From: Candidatus Methylopumilus sp. | Lineage (GTDB): Bacteria > Pseudomonadota > Gammaproteobacteria > Burkholderiales > Methylophilaceae | NCBI GenBank assembly: GCA_009693175.1 | Contig: SHXT01000011.1 | Coordinates: 1 to 42,170 of the forward strand | DNA length: 42,170 nt | Direction of reading: 5' to 3' | Shown: one piece after another, positions 24,923 to 34,644 of the stretch | Numbering within the stretch: position 1 is the stretch's first letter | Layout: every line of letters begins with the position of its first letter | Translations under genes and position numbers: made by a program | Notes under the pieces: model-generated | Database searches by the model: none | The model's input: the letters and a program-made list of their open reading frames with translations, nothing else | What the model was told of the DNA's origin: nothing

Positions 24923-25469
24923 TTGAAACCTGTCAAAAATAAAATCAAGATTATTGGAGGGGCTTGGAAAAGAAAAAATGTTTCTTTTATCAATGCTCCT
25001 GGGCTAAGACCTACCCCAAATCGAGTAAGAGAAACTTTATTTAATTGGCTTGATCAGGACTTAACAGGCAAGATGTGTTTAGATCTTTTTTCAGGTTCAG
25101 GAGTAATCGGTTTTGAAGCACTTTCAAGAGGTGCTATAAGTGTATCAATGGTTGATAGATCACCTCAAGTTTTTAAAATGATCGAGGAAAATAAAAATTT
25201 GCTTAATGCAGATAAAGCAGAGCTTCATTGTGAAGATGCCCTAACATTTCTTCGGCGTAGTCCAGTTAAATTTGATGTTATTTTTTGTGATCCACCTTTT
25301 AATGAGGCTTGGGAAGAAAAATTATTTCCTGAATTATCTAACCATTTAACAAAGGATGGGCTAATATATTTTGAATCAGAAACTGATATGAAAGAGTGCG
25401 ACTCATTTAATATCTTAAAAAAAAGAAAAGCAGGTAATGTTTTTTATCATCTCGTTGCTTTAAAAAATA

Positions 25470-25483
<14 letters not shown>
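24923..25483 (+). CDS. rsmD: 16S rRNA (guanine966-N2)-methyltransferase
   Basis: SAM-dependent enzyme that methylates G966 of 16S rRNA. The 186-residue protein has the N-terminal 'IKIIGGAWKRKNV' and 'GLRPTPNRVRETLFNWL' RNA-binding blocks, motif I 'CLDLFSGSGVIGFEALSRGA', and catalytic DPPF in 'VIFCDPPFNEAWEE'. The start is TTG, three bases after the M16 stop; no ATG is near the conserved N-terminus. Its end overlaps coaD by 14 bases. rsmD-coaD linkage is common in bacteria. Confidence 0.94.
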
Positions 25484-26221
<738 letters not shown>

Positions 26222-26222
26222 T

Positions 26223-26612
26223 ATGCGTGTTTTACATGCCATGATTCGTGTTACAAACCTTGAAAGCTCATTGGCATTCTATATAAATATATTAGGTATG
26301 AAACTTTTAAGACAGCATGAGTATCCTGAGGGAAAATTTTCTTTAGCATTTGTAGGGTTTGGCGACGAAAAAGATCATGCCGTTATCGAACTTACTTATA
26401 ATTGGGGCGTGACATCATATGACAAAGGCAATGCTTATGGACATATTGCAATTGAAGTTGAGGATGCATATAAAACATGTGAGTCAATTGAAGCCAAAGG
26501 TGGAAAAGTCATTCGTGAAGCTGGCCCTATGCAACACGGGTCAACAGTAATTGCATTTGTTGAAGACCCAGATGGATACAAAATTGAATTAATTCAAGCG
26601 GGCACGTACTAA
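26223..26612 (+). CDS. gloA: lactoylglutathione lyase (glyoxalase I)
   Basis: Isomerises the hemithioacetal of methylglyoxal and glutathione to S-lactoylglutathione, detoxifying methylglyoxal. The 129-residue protein has the four metal ligands of the family at H5, E56, H74 and E122. The short length and loops fit the Ni/Co-dependent bacterial type rather than the Zn type. Motifs '[10 protein letters not shown]' and '[11 protein letters not shown]' are conserved. Last gene of the M16 - rsmD - coaD - fdx - gloA run. Its TAA abuts the dnaJ stop codon on the other strand with no base between. Confidence 0.96.
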   Translation: MRVLHAMIRVTNLESSLAFYINILGMKLLRQHEYPEGKFSLAFVGFGDEKDHAVIELTYNWGVTSYDKGNAYGHIAIEVEDAYKTCESIEAKGGKVIREAGPMQHGSTVIAFVEDPDGYKIELIQAGTY

Positions 26613-27734
26613 TTAATCAAATAAATCTTTCATTTTATCGAGCCATCCTTTTGATTTTGGACTATGTTTGCCTCGATCCAAATGATTAATTTCTTCTAAC
26701 TCTTTTAATAATTCTTTTTGTCTATCAGTTAGTTTGATGGGTGTTTCTATGGAAACGTGACAATGAAGATCTCCAGACAAGCTTTGTCTTAGAGGCTTAA
26801 TTCCCTTACCTTTTAATCTAAATACTGCTCCTGTTTGTGTTTCAGGTGGTATCTTCATTTTTGCATGACCATCCAGTATGGGCACTTCGATCTCGCCACC
26901 AAGCGCTGCAATTGTAAAGCTAATAGGCATTTCGCAATGTAAATTCCCACCATCACGCTCAAATAGATCATGTTTCTTAAGGTGAATAACAACATAAAGA
27001 TCTCCAGGAGGGCCGCCATTGATTCCTGATTCACCCTCACCTGATAGTCGAATACGATCACCTTCATCAACACCTGTAGGTATCTTAACGGACAGAGTTT
27101 TATTTTGTTTAACGCGACTAGCGCCATGACATGTTGAGCATGGTTCTTTAATCACCTTTCCAGAGCCATGACATTTGGGGCAGGTTTGTTGTACCGAGAA
27201 AAAGCCTTGTTGCATTCTAACTTGGCCATTGCCATGACATGTATCACATGAAGTGGGTTGTGTGCCAGGTTTAGCGCCCGATCCTTTGCAGGGCTCACAA
27301 GCTGCCATGACAGGAATACGAATTTTTGTTTCAGTCCCTTTTGCAGCATCTTCAAGAGAAATTTCCATGTTGTAACGAAGATCTGCTCCTCGGTATACAT
27401 TAGATTTTTGACCACCTCGACCGCCGCCGAAAATATCACCAAAAATATCACCAAAGGCGTCATTAAAATCTGAAAAGCCTGCGGAACCATGGCCACCCAT
27501 ACTTGAATCTACGCCTGCATGGCCATATTGATCGTAACTTGCTCTTTTTTGACCATCAGAAAGTATTTCGTAAGCCTCTTTAGCTTCTTTAAAGTTTTCT
27601 TCGGCTTTGGGATTGTCCGGATTGCGATCAGGATGAAATTTCATCGCTAGTTTGCGATAAGATTTTTTTATTTCATCTTCTGAAGCGTCACGAGATATAC
27701 TAAGAGTCTCGTAATAATCTTTTTTTGTCGCCAT
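26613..27734 (-). CDS. dnaJ: chaperone protein DnaJ
   Basis: Hsp40 co-chaperone that delivers substrates to DnaK and stimulates its ATPase. The 373-residue protein has the J domain (about residues 5-70) with the HPD motif at 34-36, and a Gly/Phe region around 75-115. Four zinc-binding repeats follow ([32 protein letters not shown]; the last glycine is replaced by serine), then the C-terminal substrate domain. ATG start. A 61-base gap containing a 13-bp perfect hairpin separates it from dnaK. Confidence 0.98.
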   Translation of the reverse strand: MATKKDYYETLSISRDASEDEIKKSYRKLAMKFHPDRNPDNPKAEENFKEAKEAYEILSDGQKRASYDQYGHAGVDSSMGGHGSAGFSDFNDAFGDIFGDIFGGGRGGQKSNVYRGADLRYNMEISLEDAAKGTETKIRIPVMAACEPCKGSGAKPGTQPTSCDTCHGNGQVRMQQGFFSVQQTCPKCHGSGKVIKEPCSTCHGASRVKQNKTLSVKIPTGVDEGDRIRLSGEGESGINGGPPGDLYVVIHLKKHDLFERDGGNLHCEMPISFTIAALGGEIEVPILDGHAKMKIPPETQTGAVFRLKGKGIKPLRQSLSGDLHCHVSIETPIKLTDRQKELLKELEEINHLDRGKHSPKSKGWLDKMKDLFD

Positions 27735-27751
27735 GGCATTCTTTGGGAAGA

Positions 27752-27784
27752 CAAAACAACATCATAAATTCTGATGTTGTTTTG
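27752..27784 (-). other. 13-bp perfect hairpin between dnaK and dnaJ
   Basis: CAAAACAACATCA (27752-27764) and TGATGTTGTTTTG (27772-27784) pair without mismatch over 13 bp with a seven-base loop. It starts 11 bases past the dnaK stop and ends 17 bases before the dnaJ ATG. On the minus strand the following bases are TCTTCCC, so only a weak U-run exists (partly in the stem itself). It may be a partial terminator or an mRNA processing/stability element setting the DnaK:DnaJ ratio. Confidence 0.7.
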
Positions 27785-27795
27785 ATAGTTAAAAA

Positions 27796-29724
27796 TTATT
27801 TATCTTTTTTGTCTTGCTTTACTTCTTCAAATTCTGCATCAACAACTTCAGCATCGACAGTTTTTTCCTCTTGAGGCGCTCCGCCTTGATTAGGCTGTTG
27901 TGGTTGCTGTTCCGCGTATATTTTTTCACCTAATTTTTGTGATGCTTCCATAAGTTCTTTTGTTTTAGCTTCAATTTCCTCTTTATTATCAGATTTTAAA
28001 GATTCTTCTAAAGCCTTTATAGAAGTTTCAATTTTTTCTTTTTCTGTAGCATCTAATTTATCACCATGCTCAGTGATTGATTTTTTGACAGAATGAATCA
28101 TGCCATCAGCAGAATTTTTTACATCTACAAGTTCTCTAATTTTACGATCTTCATCAGCATATTTAACAGCATCTTCTTCCATTTTTTTAATTTCTTCTTC
28201 ACTAAGTCCGCTATTTGCTTTAATCGTAATTTTATTTTCTTTACCCGTTGCTTTATCTTTTGCAGATACATGCAAGATACCATTAGCATCAATATCAAAA
28301 GTCACTTCAATTTGAGGCGTACCTCTTGGAGCTGGCGGTATATCTGTAAGATTAAACTGACCTAGGCTCTTGTTTCCAGACGCAATTTCGCGCTCGCCTT
28401 GAAGCACATGAATTGTGACAGCATTTTGATTGTCTTCAGCAGTAGAGAATACTTGAGATGCTTTAGTTGGTATTGTTGTATTTTTCTTAATTAGTTTTGT
28501 CATGACGCCACCAAGTGTTTCAATACCTAAACTCAATGGACTTACATCAAGAAGTAATACGTCTTTAACATCACCCTGAAGAACGCCAGCTTGAATTGCA
28601 GCACCTACAGCTACTGCTTCATCTGGATTAACGTCTTTTCTAGCTTCTTTACCAAAAATATCCTTTACTTTATCTTGTACTTTTGGCATCCGACTTTGAC
28701 CGCCAACAAGAATAATGTCTGATATATCACTTCCAGAAACACCCGCATCTTTCATAGCAATTTTACAAGGCTCAATTGTTCTTTCGATGAGGTCATCTAC
28801 AAGTGATTCAAATTTTGCACGTGTGATTTTCACTACAAGATGTTTTGGGCCGCTTGCATCAGCTGTAATGTAAGGTAAATTAACTTCAGTTTGTTGGCTA
28901 CCTGAAAGCTCAATTTTTGCTTTTTCCGCAGCTTCTTTGAGACGTTGTTTTGCAAGTAAATCTTTTCTTAAATCAAGACCATTTTCTTTTTTAAATTCAT
29001 CTGCTAAGAAATCAATTAAGCGATTATCAAAGTCTTCACCACCCAAAAATGTATCACCGTTTGTTGATAAGACTTCGAACTGGTGTTCGCCATCTACAGA
29101 AGAGATTTCGATAATAGACACGTCAAATGTACCACCACCAAGATCGTAAACTGCGATCTTGCGATCACCTTCCTGTTTATCTAGACCAAAAGCAAGCGCT
29201 GCTGCAGTAGGCTCATTAATGATTCTTTTTACTTCAAGACCTGCAATACGCCCCGCATCTTTTGTTGCTTGTCTTTGACTATCATTAAAATAAGCAGGAA
29301 CTGTAATCACTGCTTCTGTGACTTCTTCCCCTAAATAATCTTCAGCAGTTTTTTTCATTTTTCTTAAAACTTCTGCTGAAATTTGTGGGGGTGCCATTTT
29401 TTGATCGCGTACTGTTATCCAAGCGTCGCCATTATCGGCTTTTGAAATTTGATATGGCATTAAACTAATGTCTTTTTGAACTTCTTTTTCTTCAAAACGA
29501 CGACCAATTAAACGCTTCACAGCAAATAAAGTATTTTTTGGATTTGTAACCGCTTGTCTTTTCGCTGGAGCGCCTACAAGAATTTCGCCATCATCTTGGT
29601 AAGCAATGATTGAAGGGGTAGTTCTAGCGCCTTCTGCATTTTCGATCACTTTAGGTTTTCCACCCTCCATGATAGCTACGCAGGAGTTCGTTGTTCCTAA
29701 GTCAATACCAATAATTTTAGCCAT
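27796..29724 (-). CDS. dnaK: chaperone protein DnaK (Hsp70)
   Basis: ATP-driven Hsp70 chaperone. The 642-residue protein begins '[19 protein letters not shown]' (phosphate-binding loop). It has '[13 protein letters not shown]' and '[13 protein letters not shown]' in the nucleotide-binding domain, the linker '[13 protein letters not shown]', and the substrate-binding domain with a Gln/Pro/Gly-rich C-terminal tail ending KDK. Length and motifs are standard. ATG start with AAGGA eight bases upstream. It has its own candidate sigma-32 promoter and can also be read from grpE. Confidence 0.99.
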   Translation of the reverse strand: MAKIIGIDLGTTNSCVAIMEGGKPKVIENAEGARTTPSIIAYQDDGEILVGAPAKRQAVTNPKNTLFAVKRLIGRRFEEKEVQKDISLMPYQISKADNGDAWITVRDQKMAPPQISAEVLRKMKKTAEDYLGEEVTEAVITVPAYFNDSQRQATKDAGRIAGLEVKRIINEPTAAALAFGLDKQEGDRKIAVYDLGGGTFDVSIIEISSVDGEHQFEVLSTNGDTFLGGEDFDNRLIDFLADEFKKENGLDLRKDLLAKQRLKEAAEKAKIELSGSQQTEVNLPYITADASGPKHLVVKITRAKFESLVDDLIERTIEPCKIAMKDAGVSGSDISDIILVGGQSRMPKVQDKVKDIFGKEARKDVNPDEAVAVGAAIQAGVLQGDVKDVLLLDVSPLSLGIETLGGVMTKLIKKNTTIPTKASQVFSTAEDNQNAVTIHVLQGEREIASGNKSLGQFNLTDIPPAPRGTPQIEVTFDIDANGILHVSAKDKATGKENKITIKANSGLSEEEIKKMEEDAVKYADEDRKIRELVDVKNSADGMIHSVKKSITEHGDKLDATEKEKIETSIKALEESLKSDNKEEIEAKTKELMEASQKLGEKIYAEQQPQQPNQGGAPQEEKTVDAEVVDAEFEEVKQDKKDK

Positions 29725-29763
29725 TTTTTTTCCTTAAAAATCTGTTTAATTTGATACATCTAC

Positions 29764-29790
29764 AATTGGGACGATCTTGAATATTTCAAG
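29764..29790 (-). promoter_or_regulatory. candidate sigma-32 promoter of dnaK
   Basis: On the minus strand CTTGAAA (29790-29784) and TCCCAATT (29771-29764) are separated by 12 bases. The -35 is perfect for sigma-32 and the -10 matches CCCCATNT at about five of eight positions. It lies in the 69-base grpE-dnaK gap. The -35 forms half of a palindrome CTTGAA-TAT-TTCAAG at 29776-29790. Confidence 0.5.
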
Positions 29791-29793
29791 AGC

Positions 29794-30321
29794 TTATGTA
29801 GTTTTTGTTTTTGAAACGGTAACTAAAGCAGGTCTTATGACCCTCTCGTTCAATAAGTAGCCTTTTTGAAGCACCGTTAAAATTTTATTTGGCTCCTCAT
29901 CAGACTCAGTCATGCTGATTGCTTGGTGTTGGTTGGGATCAAATTCTTCACCTAATGCTTTAATTTCCTGAATACCAAATTTCTCAAATATATTTATCAG
30001 TTGTTTTTGTGTGAGTTCAATACCATTTTTATAACTTTCTAGATTTGCATTTTCAATGCTGAGCGCCGCATCAAGACTATCTTTGACAGAAAGTAATTCG
30101 CTACTAAATTTTTCTAATGCAAATTTCCTTGCTTTATCAATGTCTTCGATAGAGCGTTTTTTGATGTTTTCGCCTTCGGCTTTTACATAAAGCACTTGTG
30201 CCTCCGCATCAGCTAATTTTTCTTCAAGAAGCTTTATCTGGTCATCTGAGTTAATTGAAGATTGATCAGTATTATTTTCTGTTTCATCAAGCGGTTGATT
30301 ATTTTCATCTTCTGCATTCAT
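29794..30321 (-). CDS. grpE: nucleotide exchange factor GrpE
   Basis: Releases ADP from DnaK in the Hsp70 cycle. The 175-residue protein has an acidic, Asn/Gln-rich N-terminus and a long coiled-coil helix (about residues 28-90, 'IKLLEEKLADAEAQVLYVKAE' region). The C-terminal beta domain carries 'GEEFDPNQHQAISM' and 'VLQKGYLLNERVIRPALVTVSK'. Length is slightly short compared with E. coli (197). ATG start with AAGG about eight bases upstream. A sigma-32-type promoter lies 46-73 bases upstream of the start. Confidence 0.97.
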   Translation of the reverse strand: MNAEDENNQPLDETENNTDQSSINSDDQIKLLEEKLADAEAQVLYVKAEGENIKKRSIEDIDKARKFALEKFSSELLSVKDSLDAALSIENANLESYKNGIELTQKQLINIFEKFGIQEIKALGEEFDPNQHQAISMTESDEEPNKILTVLQKGYLLNERVIRPALVTVSKTKTT

Positions 30322-30366
30322 AGTATTGCCTTATAAATCCTTAGAAATCTTTTGAGTTAAAACAAA

Positions 30367-30394
30367 TTTGGGGGCGGAATATTAAATTTCAAGG
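30367..30394 (-). promoter_or_regulatory. sigma-32 promoter of grpE-dnaK-dnaJ
   Basis: On the minus strand CTTGAAA (30394-30388), a 13-base spacer, and CCCCAAAT (30374-30367). The consensus is CTTGAAA-N13-17-CCCCATNT; this site has a full -35 and seven of eight -10 bases. It is nine bases past the waaC stop. The predicted transcript start near 30361 leaves a leader of about 40 bases before grpE. Confidence 0.85.
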
Positions 30395-30402
30395 GATCTG
30401 GA

Positions 30403-31362
30403 TTAAATAATTAATTCTATTTGAGCGATTACAGATTCGACAGTAGGTAGCTCGCCAATTTCTCCAATATTAACCGATGGTATTTTGACATTAGGATAAA
30501 CGCCATTAAGGTAAGGATTGCTATCCATATAAAGGCCTATTGTGGGGATACCTTCGGCATTAGCGAGATGGGTAAGTCCTGAATCAACACCAATTGCACA
30601 TTTAGCACCTGCAATAATATTGGCTAGATTATTAATATTTAGCTTAGGAAGTACTAAACAATTATTTGAGTCTTTTCGTAGTATTTTACATATTTTATAT
30701 TCTTCAAGATTCCCCCACGGCAATAAGACTCTTAAGTCTTGACGATTAAAGAATTGAATGATTTTAAACCAGCTTTCAATGGGCCATTGTTTTGATTTTT
30801 TACTGGATCCATGAATAAGAACTACGTAGCGTTCAGACAGATTAAAGTTGCTAATGTTATATATCTCTAATCCAAAATGAGCTGGCTGGTCTGATAATTC
30901 ATATTCAAAGCATTTAGATGCAAGTTCTCTGTTCCTAACAACTGCATGAATATTTTTTGAGACAGTATGTGTGAATCTATAAAAATAAGATGCGGCTGAT
31001 TCACGAATAGAAGCTTTGTCAAAACCATGAATATCTCCACGAGTGAATAAAGTAAAAAAAGCACTTTTTAAAAGACCTTGAAAATCAATAATAATATCGT
31101 AATAATTTTGACGAATAGCTTTAATTGCTTTATAAAGTCTAATCCACGTTTCTTTTTTTCTAAGATTTTTTTTCCACGATCTAAGAGAGATGGTGATAAC
31201 TGAATTAATATCTGGGTGAAGTTTTAGTACATCTGCAAAAGAGTCTTCTACAAGCCAATCAATGGAACTGTCGGGTACAAAAAATTTAATATCATTAACA
31301 ACAGGTAGACAGTGGATAATATCCCCAAGCGAGGATGTTTTAATGATAAGTATACGAACCAT
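30403..31362 (-). CDS. waaC: lipopolysaccharide heptosyltransferase I
   Basis: Adds the first L-glycero-D-manno-heptose to Kdo2-lipid A in LPS inner core assembly (GT9 family, inner face of the cytoplasmic membrane). From the ATG at 31362 the protein has 319 residues and begins 'MVRILIIKTSSLGDIIHCLP', the WaaC N-terminus. 'VVLIHGSSKKSKQWP' and 'IGVDSGLTHLANAEGIPTIGLY' are GT9 sugar-nucleotide-binding motifs. An in-frame start 33 bases upstream adds 11 residues not expected in the family. It is divergent from edd and lies far from the other heptose genes (34.6-38.6 kb). Confidence 0.93.
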   Translation of the reverse strand: MVRILIIKTSSLGDIIHCLPVVNDIKFFVPDSSIDWLVEDSFADVLKLHPDINSVITISLRSWKKNLRKKETWIRLYKAIKAIRQNYYDIIIDFQGLLKSAFFTLFTRGDIHGFDKASIRESAASYFYRFTHTVSKNIHAVVRNRELASKCFEYELSDQPAHFGLEIYNISNFNLSERYVVLIHGSSKKSKQWPIESWFKIIQFFNRQDLRVLLPWGNLEEYKICKILRKDSNNCLVLPKLNINNLANIIAGAKCAIGVDSGLTHLANAEGIPTIGLYMDSNPYLNGVYPNVKIPSVNIGEIGELPTVESVIAQIELII

Positions 31363-31429
31363 ATAGTTAATTTTCGCATATAAATCAATGCCCATAGATG
31401 ATTTATATAATTAAATGATATTTAATTGT

Positions 31430-31459
31430 TTGACGCTTAGAGAGTGTTTCTAGGATAAT
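31430..31459 (+). promoter_or_regulatory. sigma-70 promoter of edd-eda
   Basis: TTGACG (31430-31435) and GATAAT (31454-31459) with an 18-base spacer, each matching five of six consensus bases. The predicted start of transcription is about 40 bases before the edd ATG. No operator palindrome is obvious. Confidence 0.65.
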
Positions 31460-31507
31460 CTGTCATAGAGAGAAATTTTTATTCACTTACCATAATGAAT
31501 TAATTTA

Positions 31508-33322
31508 ATGAAACATTCCATAGTTGAAATTACCGAGAAAATTAAAGAAAAAAGTAGGCCAACTAGAATTGCCTATTTAGCTCGTATAGACGCAACGCTT
31601 CAAAGGCAGCGCGGAGCAGATCGCTTGGGTTGCGCAAACGTTGCACATGCGATTGCAGCCCTTCCTAAAAATGATAAGTTTAGAATTGTCAGTGAAAAAA
31701 AACCGAATATTGCGATTGTTTCAGCTTATAACGATATGCTTTCAGCGCATAAGCCTTACGAGAAATATCCATCGATCATTCGCGATGAGGCAAATAAATG
31801 TGATGCAACGGCTCAAGTAGCTGGTGGCGTTCCTGCTATGTGTGACGGTATTACGCAGGGAGAGCCGGGCATGGAATTAAGCTTATTTTCTAGAGATACG
31901 ATTGCAATGTCTACAGCAATTGGATTGTCACATGATATGTTTGATGGCGCACTTATGCTGGGAATTTGCGACAAGATTGTTCCAGGATTATTGATTGGCG
32001 CCCTTCATTTTGGACATCTCCCCACCATATTTGTTCCTGCTGGGCCCATGTCGACCGGTATTGATAACACTTCAAAATCTAAAGTGCGTGAAAAATATGC
32101 CCAAGGATTAATTGGTAGAGAAGAGTTATTAGCCTCTGAATCAGCGGCTTATCACGGAGAAGGTACTTGCACATTTTATGGCACAGCTAATAGCAATCAA
32201 ATGCTCATGGAGGCTATGGGACTTCATGTACCAGGTGCAGCATTCATCCATCCTCATGAAGATATTCGGGAAGAAATTACACGTGAATCAGTAAGGTCTC
32301 TTTTGAATATTATTAAAAATAAAAAAAATAAACCTATTGGTAAATTGATAGATGAGCGAGTTATTGTCAATGCTATGGTGGCGTTATTAGCGACTGGTGG
32401 ATCTACAAATCATTTAATACATTGGGTTGCTATTGCAAGAGCTGCTGGAATTATTATTGATTGGAGTGACTTCCATGATCTTGCAAATACAACACCCCTG
32501 TTAGCAAGTATTTATCCGAATGGAAAAGCTGATGTGAATGAATTTCAAGCTGCAGGTGGTCCGGGTTTTGTGATTCGTGAGCTCATTGATACGGGATGCA
32601 TGTACCCAGAAGTTATGACTGTGAGTGATGGTGGGTTAAAAGAGTATACAAAAAAACCATCTAAAGAAAATGGTAAATTAATTTGGAAAGATATTCCTAA
32701 AAAGAGTGGCGATGAAACAATTGTGAGAAACGCTGACCATCCGTTTAATGAATCAGGTGGCCTCAAACTTTTAAAAGGCAATCTCGGACGCTCTGTTATC
32801 AAGATATCTGCTGTCCCTGAGGATCGTTATATTATAGAAGCGCCCGCAGTTATTTTTGACACACAAGAAGAGTTGCTGAGCGCATTCGATCGAGGCGAAC
32901 TTGAAAAAGATTTTGTAGCAGTTGTCAGATTTCAAGGACCTAAAGCGAATGGTATGCCAGAACTTCATAAACTCACACCACCTCTCGCAGTTCTTCAAAA
33001 CAAAGGATTTAAAGTAGCTATTGTTACCGATGGAAGAATGAGCGGAGCATCTGGAAAAATTCCAGCAGCTATACATTTAAGCCCGGAAGCTTCTGCAAAT
33101 GGACCCATTGGAAAAATTCGCAATGGTGACATGATTCGATTGAATGCATTGGTAGGTACTTTAAATGTATTGGTTGATGAAGATACTTGGTATGAAAGAA
33201 AAAATGAAACCCTTTCAGAAAAGCTTAAAAGTAATAATTTGCACGATATAGGGCGCGAATTATTTTCTGGAATGAGAAAAAATGTGATGTCTGCTGAAGA
33301 GGGCGCAATCACTTGGCTTTAA
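31508..33322 (+). CDS. edd: 6-phosphogluconate dehydratase
   Basis: First enzyme of the Entner-Doudoroff pathway: 6-phosphogluconate to 2-keto-3-deoxy-6-phosphogluconate. The 604-residue length matches Edd. IlvD/Edd-family signatures are seen in 'AMCDGITQGEPGMELSLFSRD', 'CTFYGTANSNQMLMEAMGLHVPG' and 'VTDGRMSGASGKIPAAIHLSPEA'. Cysteines in the first two blocks are likely [4Fe-4S] ligands. ATG start. eda follows after 15 bases and a HAD phosphatase gene after that. In Methylophilaceae this pathway can cleave the sugar phosphates of the ribulose monophosphate cycle. Confidence 0.97.
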   Translation: MKHSIVEITEKIKEKSRPTRIAYLARIDATLQRQRGADRLGCANVAHAIAALPKNDKFRIVSEKKPNIAIVSAYNDMLSAHKPYEKYPSIIRDEANKCDATAQVAGGVPAMCDGITQGEPGMELSLFSRDTIAMSTAIGLSHDMFDGALMLGICDKIVPGLLIGALHFGHLPTIFVPAGPMSTGIDNTSKSKVREKYAQGLIGREELLASESAAYHGEGTCTFYGTANSNQMLMEAMGLHVPGAAFIHPHEDIREEITRESVRSLLNIIKNKKNKPIGKLIDERVIVNAMVALLATGGSTNHLIHWVAIARAAGIIIDWSDFHDLANTTPLLASIYPNGKADVNEFQAAGGPGFVIRELIDTGCMYPEVMTVSDGGLKEYTKKPSKENGKLIWKDIPKKSGDETIVRNADHPFNESGGLKLLKGNLGRSVIKISAVPEDRYIIEAPAVIFDTQEELLSAFDRGELEKDFVAVVRFQGPKANGMPELHKLTPPLAVLQNKGFKVAIVTDGRMSGASGKIPAAIHLSPEASANGPIGKIRNGDMIRLNALVGTLNVLVDEDTWYERKNETLSEKLKSNNLHDIGRELFSGMRKNVMSAEEGAITWL

Positions 33323-33337
33323 TAATATAAGGATGAT

Positions 33338-33964
33338 ATGAAAACATTAGATCTCGCAAATTATGGGCCCGTAATACCGGTGATCGTAATCGACAAAATT
33401 GAAGATGCAGTGCCTATGGCAGAAGCTTTACTTGAAGGTGGTATTAAAGTTTTAGAAATTACTTTAAGAACCTCGTGTGCGATTGAGGCAATGGATAGAA
33501 TTATTAAGCATCTTCCCGAAGCTATTTTAGGAGCGGGAACAGTAAGAACTAAAGCGGATGCTTCAGCTGCAAAATTAATTGGCTGTCAATTTGCTGTGAG
33601 TCCAGGGTATACAAGTGAAATTGGAAAACATTGCTTAGATATTGGATTACCTTTGTTGCCTGGCGTTTCAACAGGTAGTGAAGTGATGATAGCAAACAAT
33701 GATGGCTATTATTTCTTAAAACTTTTCCCAGCTGTTGCAGTAGGGGGAATTAATCTTTTAAAAGGATTTGCAGGTCCATTCTCAGATGTTAAATTTTGTC
33801 CAACAGGTGGTGTGACAGTTCAGTCAGCATCAGATTTTTTAAGTTTATCTAATGTACCTGTATGTGGAGGCACATGGCTTACCCCTAAAGAGCTTGTTGC
33901 AAATAAAAATTGGGTTGAAATTACAAAGCTAGCAAAAGAAGCAAGCGCGATTCAGCGTCCTTAG
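33338..33964 (+). CDS. eda: KDPG aldolase (2-keto-3-deoxy-6-phosphogluconate aldolase)
   Basis: Splits KDPG into pyruvate and glyceraldehyde 3-phosphate, the second Entner-Doudoroff step. The 208-residue protein has the catalytic Glu40 in 'VLEITLRT' and the Schiff-base Lys128 in 'FLKLFPA'. The phosphate-binding 'FCPTGGV' is also present. ATG start preceded by AAGGATG, 15 bases after edd. Both catalytic residues are intact. Confidence 0.97.
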   Translation: MKTLDLANYGPVIPVIVIDKIEDAVPMAEALLEGGIKVLEITLRTSCAIEAMDRIIKHLPEAILGAGTVRTKADASAAKLIGCQFAVSPGYTSEIGKHCLDIGLPLLPGVSTGSEVMIANNDGYYFLKLFPAVAVGGINLLKGFAGPFSDVKFCPTGGVTVQSASDFLSLSNVPVCGGTWLTPKELVANKNWVEITKLAKEASAIQRP

Positions 33965-33979
33965 TATTATCCAAAAGTA

Positions 33980-34642
33980 ATGCTCCCTATTTCTCAATAT
34001 AAGACAATCCTATTTGATTGTGATGGCGTTGTTTTAAATTCAAACTTTTTAAAGATAGAAGCTTATCGATTAACTGCATTAGAGTTCGGAGCTTCTGAAG
34101 AAGATGCGATGAAATTAGTTAAACACCATATTGAATATACTGGCATCTCTAGAAATATTAAATTTGCTTATTTTTTAGTAACTATTCTCCATAAAAAAGT
34201 AGATGAATCATCGATGAATCATCTCTTGACGAGATTAAACTTTGAAGTTGAGAGACTTTTAGAAAATTGTGAAATTGCTAAAGGTCTTGATGAATTAAGA
34301 ACAAAAAGCAAATATACAAATTGGATGATTGTATCGGGAGGTGATCAGGAAGAGATTAATCGATTATTTACGAGAAAATCATTATTAAAATATTTCGATG
34401 TAGGTATTTTTGGAAGTCCGGACTCCAAAGAAGAGATTGTGGCGCGTGAACTTAAAAAACAAACAGGGCATGCACCAGCGCTATTTATTGGCGACTCTAA
34501 ATATGATTATCAAGTTGCAGAAAAAAATAATTTAGATTTTATTTTTTTAAGTGACTGGACAAATTTTTTAGAATGGAAAAGTTTTTGTGAAACAAATAAA
34601 ATTGAGGTATATAAAAAGCTAGATGATTTAAATCATATATAA
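33980..34642 (+). CDS. HAD-superfamily hydrolase, subfamily I
   Basis: A 220-residue HAD phosphatase with all four core motifs: DCDGV (nucleophile Asp in 'ILFDCDGVVLNSN'), Ser in 'WMIVSGGDQEE', Lys in 'GSPDSKEEIV', and 'LFIGDSKYDY'. An alpha-helical C1 cap lies between motifs I and II, as in phosphoglycolate phosphatase and beta-phosphoglucomutase relatives. The substrate is not known. It is 15 bases downstream of eda and probably co-transcribed with edd-eda. Its stop is two bases from the waaF stop on the other strand. It lacks the DRDGV motif of GmhB. Confidence 0.85.
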   Translation: MLPISQYKTILFDCDGVVLNSNFLKIEAYRLTALEFGASEEDAMKLVKHHIEYTGISRNIKFAYFLVTILHKKVDESSMNHLLTRLNFEVERLLENCEIAKGLDELRTKSKYTNWMIVSGGDQEEINRLFTRKSLLKYFDVGIFGSPDSKEEIVARELKKQTGHAPALFIGDSKYDYQVAEKNNLDFIFLSDWTNFLEWKSFCETNKIEVYKKLDDLNHI

Positions 34643-34644
34643 AA

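Noticed and set aside
28093-28365. Open frames antisense to dnaK, with similar ones antisense to ychF, prs, ftsY and others
   Set aside because: They lie wholly inside highly conserved genes on the other strand, have low-complexity translations and no ribosome sites.
31363-31395. Upstream start for waaC
   Set aside because: It adds 11 residues before the conserved MVRILIIKTSSLGD start and has no supporting ribosome site.
33980-34642. HAD protein as GmhB, the missing heptose bisphosphatase
   Set aside because: GmhB has a DRDGV motif and zinc-binding cysteines with no helical cap; this protein has DCDGV and a C1-type cap.
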